This document shows positions 60,446 through 64,000 of a stretch of 64,000 nt of DNA, piece by piece. Below the pieces are notes generated by a model. It did no database searches. It was not told the DNA's origin and saw only the letters and a program-made list of their open reading frames with translations. The stretch's first letter is position 1. Each line of letters opens with the position of its first letter. A program made the translations under genes and the position numbers. This stretch comes from Dyadobacter arcticus (GTDB taxonomy: Bacteria > Bacteroidota > Bacteroidia > Cytophagales > Spirosomataceae): assembly GCF_011762185.1 (NCBI RefSeq), contig NZ_JAASQJ010000003.1:434001-498000 (forward strand), read 5' to 3'.

Positions 60446-60555
60446 GGAATGGATTGGGAAAAAATGGTCGTTTTGGAAACTCAAACTTATACTTTTGCGT
60501 ACAAAATTAGAGAAACATTACATTCAAGCTGATCCACCACATTCATTTATAACAA

Positions 60556-61713
60556 ATGCCTATCAATTATAGTCAAATACCATCCCCATGTTTCGTACTG
60601 GAAGAAGAGCTTCTCCGTAAGAACCTGCAACTCATCGATTCCGTACAACAAGCTGCGGGCTGCAAGATTATTCTCGCATTGAAGGGATTTTCCATGTACA
60701 GCGTTTTCCCGATCGTAAAAGAATACCTGAGCGGGGCCACTGCCAGTTCGTTAAATGAGGTTAAGCTGATCAACGATTTCATGGGCTACCAGGCCCACAC
60801 TTACATGCCGGCTTATCTTGATCAGGAATTTGACGAGATCCTGATACGGAGCAGCCACATTACATTTAATTCGCTGAGCCAGTGGGAGCGGTTTAAGGGA
60901 AGAGTGGAGGATTTTAAAGCTGCAAATGCGGAGCACAAGCTTTCCTGTGGGATAAGGGTTAATCCTCAATATTCAGAAGTTACCACAGATATGTATAATC
61001 CCTGCGTCCCCGGAAGCAGGCTGGGTGTCACCAGGGACAAGCTGCCCGACCAGCTGCCAGAAGGAATCGACGGAATTCATTTCCATACGCTCTGCGAAAA
61101 TGGATCTGATACCCTGGAACGAACGCTGGAAGCTTTGGAGTCTCGCTTTGAAGGCTTGCTCCATCAGGCCAAATGGCTGAACATGGGAGGAGGGCACTTG
61201 ATGACAAGAAAAGGGTATGATATTAAAAAACTAATTATTTTAGTTAGTAATATCAAAGAGAAGTACAATTTGGAGGTGATACTGGAACCAGGTTCTGCCA
61301 TAGCCTGGCGCACCGGTGAATTGGTTACTACTGTACTGGATGTGATGGATAGTCAGGGCGTGAATGTTGCGATACTTGACACCTCGTTTGCAGCCCATAT
61401 GCCTGACACATTGGAGATGCCATACAAGCCTTCCATAGTTGGCTCACATCATGAGGCAGCAGAGAATAAGCCGACTTACAGAATGGGTGGAATGACGTGC
61501 CTGGCAGGCGATTTTATAGGGGATTATTCATTCGATCGGCCGCTGCAAATTGGCGATAAAATTATATTTGAGGACATGATTCATTATACGATGGTGAAGA
61601 CCAGTACATTTAACGGTGTTAATTTACCTTCCATCGGTATATGGAAAATGGGTGGCGATTTTCAGCTTGTTCGCTCCTTTGGGTATGAGAGTTTCAAGGA
61701 ACGGTTATCTTAG
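60556..61713 (+). CDS. nspC: Carboxynorspermidine/carboxyspermidine decarboxylase
   Basis: 385 residues, a PLP-dependent fold III decarboxylase of the alanine racemase type: PLP Lys43 in LALKGFSMYS, CGIRVNPQYSEV, HFHTLCENGSD, MGGGHLMTRKGYD, LEPGSAIAWRTGEL and GMTCLAGDFIGDYSFDR. NspC makes norspermidine or spermidine from the carboxylated precursors in the alternative polyamine route. The partner carboxynorspermidine dehydrogenase is not encoded next to it in this window. A strong terminator follows. Confidence 0.95.
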   Translation: MPINYSQIPSPCFVLEEELLRKNLQLIDSVQQAAGCKIILALKGFSMYSVFPIVKEYLSGATASSLNEVKLINDFMGYQAHTYMPAYLDQEFDEILIRSSHITFNSLSQWERFKGRVEDFKAANAEHKLSCGIRVNPQYSEVTTDMYNPCVPGSRLGVTRDKLPDQLPEGIDGIHFHTLCENGSDTLERTLEALESRFEGLLHQAKWLNMGGGHLMTRKGYDIKKLIILVSNIKEKYNLEVILEPGSAIAWRTGELVTTVLDVMDSQGVNVAILDTSFAAHMPDTLEMPYKPSIVGSHHEAAENKPTYRMGGMTCLAGDFIGDYSFDRPLQIGDKIIFEDMIHYTMVKTSTFNGVNLPSIGIWKMGGDFQLVRSFGYESFKERLS

Positions 61714-61754
61714 TGATTTTGTAACTATTCCGAGAAAGGCGTGAAAATGAGAAA

Positions 61755-61800
61755 AGGCCGGATGTTGAAAACATTATAATTTTGTTTCAACATCCGGCCT
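61755..61800. terminator. Bidirectional intrinsic terminator after nspC
   Basis: A perfect 16-bp stem AGGCCGGATGTTGAAA with a 14-base loop, followed by CTGTTTTT. It separates nspC from the convergent PIG-L gene. Confidence 0.85.
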
Positions 61801-61832
61801 CTGTTTTTGCTATCATCCTCACACTTTTGAGA

Positions 61833-62729
61833 TTATGGCAGCATTGGAAATAATCTTCTTATATCCTCAGGTGTCGGTTGTTTTCCATACTCACAAATCT
61901 CGAATACCTCGACGAATCTGATCTGCTCGGCCTTGTCTTTTCCATACCACTTTTCCAATGCCAGTTTGATTTCCGGAGTGACTGAGGAACGCCTTTCCAT
62001 AGAGGTTGCGAGCCATTTTTTTCGTTCGATAAGGTCTTTGGGAACATTAGCAAGATCCTGATTTGTCCACGGAAGCCACTCGTAAAATTGGGAAACATGA
62101 GCATCCAATCCCTCAACTTTTTTAGCAAGTGCGGTAGTAATGTCAATGGCAATATCTGGGCGGAATGGGTTAGGACGTTGGAAACGATCGCGGAAGTAGA
62201 GAAAAACAGGGTTTTTGGTGAGTGGAGGCACACTACTAAGAATGTTGGGCACAATAACCAGGTATGCTGCGTCTTGTACCACTACACCTGTATTGCGATG
62301 ATCGGGATGGTAATCGTTTGTTCTTGGAGCGATAACCACGTCTGCGTTCCATTCCCGGATTTTACGGATCACTGCTAGCCGATTTTCGAGGGTGGGGAAG
62401 AGTTCGCCGTCGTGATTGTCGAGGACATCGTATTCAATGCCGAGCCTTTTGGCAACTTCTTTGGTTTCTTTCAGCCTGCGCACGGCAAGCTCGCCGCCCC
62501 CAATATCCTGATGCCCCGCGTCACCGTTGGTAAGCGAGACGAATTTGACTTTGTGGCCCATGGAGGAATAAATAGACGCAATACCGCCAGCGCCCAAGTC
62601 GCAATCATCGGGGTGAGCGCCAAATACAATTATTTTAAGAGGTGCTTTTAGCGGCTGCGGGTTGTTTTGGGCAAATGCACCTGACATGCCGGCGGCCAAA
62701 AGAAACTGGAACAGAAGTTTTTTCATCAT
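61833..62729 (-). CDS. Secreted PIG-L-family deacetylase
   Basis: 298 residues. A signal peptide (MMKKLLFQFLLAAGMSGAFA) is followed by FGAHPDDCDLGAGG (His39, Asp41, Asp42), a zinc-binding motif of LmbE/PIG-L N-acetylglucosaminyl deacetylases, and NDYHPDHRNTG with the third zinc ligand. The C-terminal part (DAHVSQFYEWLPW, ERKKWLATSMERRSSV) fits secreted Bacteroidota members. It probably deacetylates an amino sugar conjugate. Its signal peptide argues against a bacillithiol role. Confidence 0.9.
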   Translation of the reverse strand: MMKKLLFQFLLAAGMSGAFAQNNPQPLKAPLKIIVFGAHPDDCDLGAGGIASIYSSMGHKVKFVSLTNGDAGHQDIGGGELAVRRLKETKEVAKRLGIEYDVLDNHDGELFPTLENRLAVIRKIREWNADVVIAPRTNDYHPDHRNTGVVVQDAAYLVIVPNILSSVPPLTKNPVFLYFRDRFQRPNPFRPDIAIDITTALAKKVEGLDAHVSQFYEWLPWTNQDLANVPKDLIERKKWLATSMERRSSVTPEIKLALEKWYGKDKAEQIRFVEVFEICEYGKQPTPEDIRRLFPMLP

Positions 62730-62882
62730 TTTGCGGGTTTGAAGGTTTGGAATAGCTGCAAAAAGGGAATTTATGAATTTGTCGGGATTATTTGCGACCG
62801 TTAACGGAACAGAGTGACAATGCCTTAACCGCCTGGCGGCAAATATTAAATAGCGTCCGCTAAGATTCCTCCAACATTCCTG

Positions 62883-62890
62883 TATCTTTG
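62883..62890 (+). promoter_or_regulatory. Candidate -7 element (TATCTTTG) of pyrG
   Basis: A perfect TAnnTTTG box 33 bp before the pyrG ATG. No TTTG or TTG at the expected distance upstream, so the -33 part is not confirmed. Confidence 0.45.
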
Positions 62891-62923
62891 TATCCCGTAA
62901 TCATAGAAAAAAAGCAACGTCTT

Positions 62924-64000
62924 ATGGCTTCCAAAGCACAAAAGACCGCGAAGTACATTTTCGTTACGGGCGGTGTTACATCTTCACTTGGCAAGGGAAT
63001 AATTGCCTCCTCATTAGCTAAACTACTGCAAGCCAGAGGACTTTCCGTTACGATTCAAAAGTTTGATCCTTATTTAAATATTGATCCTGGTACCATGAAC
63101 CCTTATGAGCATGGAGAATGCTATGTGACGGATGATGGAGCTGAGACGGACTTGGATCTTGGGCATTATGAACGGTTTTTAAACGTTCGCACTTCACAGG
63201 CTAACAACGTCACAACAGGCAGGGTTTACCATAATGTTATCACAGCCGAACGTCGCGGCGACTTCCTAGGAAAAACGGTCCAGGTTATTCCTCACATTAC
63301 CGATGAACTTAAAAGAAATATGCTTCTGCTTGGTCAAACAGGCGATTATGACATCGTAATCACAGAAATCGGTGGATGCGTGGGAGATATTGAATCCCTG
63401 CCTTTCCTTGAAGCGGTGCGGCAAGTAAAATTTGAGATGGAGGAACATGATACACTGGTGATCCACCTCACACTAATTCCTTATTTGAACTCCGCGGGTG
63501 AACTTAAAACCAAACCTACTCAGCATTCCGTGCGAATGTTGCAGGAATCGGGTATTCAGCCTGACATTCTGGTTTGTCGTTCTGAGCATCCGCTACCCTA
63601 TGATATTCGTAAAAAGATCGCGCTGTTTTGCAATGTGCAGGTGAATTCGGTGATAGAAGCCATGGACGCAGACACGATTTATGCAGTTCCTTTGCTGATG
63701 TTGAAAGAGCGACTGGACCAGCGCGCATTGTATATGCTGGATATTTATAATGATAAAGATGTAGACCTGGATTCCTGGAAAACCTTTTTATCAAGATTAA
63801 AAAATCCGATGGATTCTATCCGGATCGGATTGGTTGGGAAGTATGTCGAATTGCATGATGCTTACAAGTCCATTGTGGAGTCTTTCATCCATGCCGGTGC
63901 AGCCAATGAATGCAAAGTAAACATTGAGTGGATCCATTCAGAAAGCCTTACTTCGGATAATGTGGTTGAAAAGCTTGAAAACCTGGACGGCGTATTAGTT
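62924..64000 (+). CDS. pyrG: CTP synthase, cut by the right window edge
   Basis: From ATG 62924 (MASKAQKTAKYIFVTGGVTS) 359 codons are visible and the frame runs off the window. The amidoligase domain is almost complete: FVTGGVTSSLGKGI P-loop, KFDPYLNIDPGTMNPYEHGE, EIGGCVGDIESLPF and KTKPTQHSVRMLQESG. The glutaminase domain begins after IRIGLVGKYVELHDAYKSI. The usual EIGGTVGDIE reads Cys instead of Thr. CTP synthase converts UTP, ATP and glutamine to CTP. Confidence 0.96.
   Translation, partial: MASKAQKTAKYIFVTGGVTSSLGKGIIASSLAKLLQARGLSVTIQKFDPYLNIDPGTMNPYEHGECYVTDDGAETDLDLGHYERFLNVRTSQANNVTTGRVYHNVITAERRGDFLGKTVQVIPHITDELKRNMLLLGQTGDYDIVITEIGGCVGDIESLPFLEAVRQVKFEMEEHDTLVIHLTLIPYLNSAGELKTKPTQHSVRMLQESGIQPDILVCRSEHPLPYDIRKKIALFCNVQVNSVIEAMDADTIYAVPLLMLKERLDQRALYMLDIYNDKDVDLDSWKTFLSRLKNPMDSIRIGLVGKYVELHDAYKSIVESFIHAGAANECKVNIEWIHSESLTSDNVVEKLENLDGVLV

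Overview
The window reads as chromosome of a Bacteroidota bacterium of the Cytophagales, probably Dyadobacter or a close relative. Evidence: four large secreted proteins end in type IX secretion (T9SS) sorting domains; TAnnTTTG-type promoter elements occur upstream of several genes; ribosome binding sites are weak; and most families are typical of that group (DUF1080, DUF6134, TIGR03915/TIGR03916, NspC, mitochondrial-type aconitase). The genus is an inference.

Layout. 0-9.3 kb is mostly housekeeping: the end of an unknown gene, a large XRE regulator, the minus-strand run topA-sirtuin-folD, aconitase, then DUF1080-lspA. 9.4-28.4 kb is rich in secreted proteins (M61 peptidase with PDZ, an SGNH/CBM6 repeat protein, a frameshifted FG-GAP repeat protein, a purple-acid-phosphatase-like enzyme), mixed with a two-gene radical-SAM DNA repair locus, a GNAT enzyme, a sulfurtransferase and a YceI protein. 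28.4-29.2 kb holds the decayed remnant of a di-heme cytochrome c peroxidase. 29.6-43.97 kb is accessory: a flavin oxidoreductase-like gene divergent from a MocR regulator plus MFS exporter, a compact XRE/small-ORF module, a His-rich metal P-type ATPase with a strong candidate operator, mazEF, a DinB-like protein, an M64 peptidase with T9SS tail, an orphan ParA pair, and a TetR/MFS efflux operon with a visible operator.

44.3-49.5 kb is an AT-rich island with the most interesting content. In transcription order (minus strand) it encodes an Eco57I/TaqI-class N6-adenine DNA methyltransferase, an 825-residue protein with two GHKL ATPase domains (one Hsp90/MORC-like, one histidine-kinase-like with a candidate phospho-accepting His), a CheY-like receiver protein and an HNH endonuclease. 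The last two genes overlap and the preceding gap is 12 bp. I propose a modification-dependent defence system in which a phosphorelay gates an HNH nuclease. Just upstream lies a probable PD-(D/E)XK nuclease cotranscribed with a membrane protein.

51.0-53.8 kb is a three-gene operon of unknown function (soluble coiled-coil protein, membrane-anchored coiled-coil protein, membrane-anchored actin/ASKHA-like protein), a second candidate for an undescribed system. 53.9-64 kb returns to metabolism: a sugar isomerase-like TIM barrel, an MFS permease, a serine hydrolase, DUF6134, a bestrophin with a DEDDh exonuclease, carboxynorspermidine decarboxylase, a PIG-L deacetylase and the start of pyrG, which runs off the right edge. 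No rRNA, tRNA, CRISPR array or insertion sequence was recognised.
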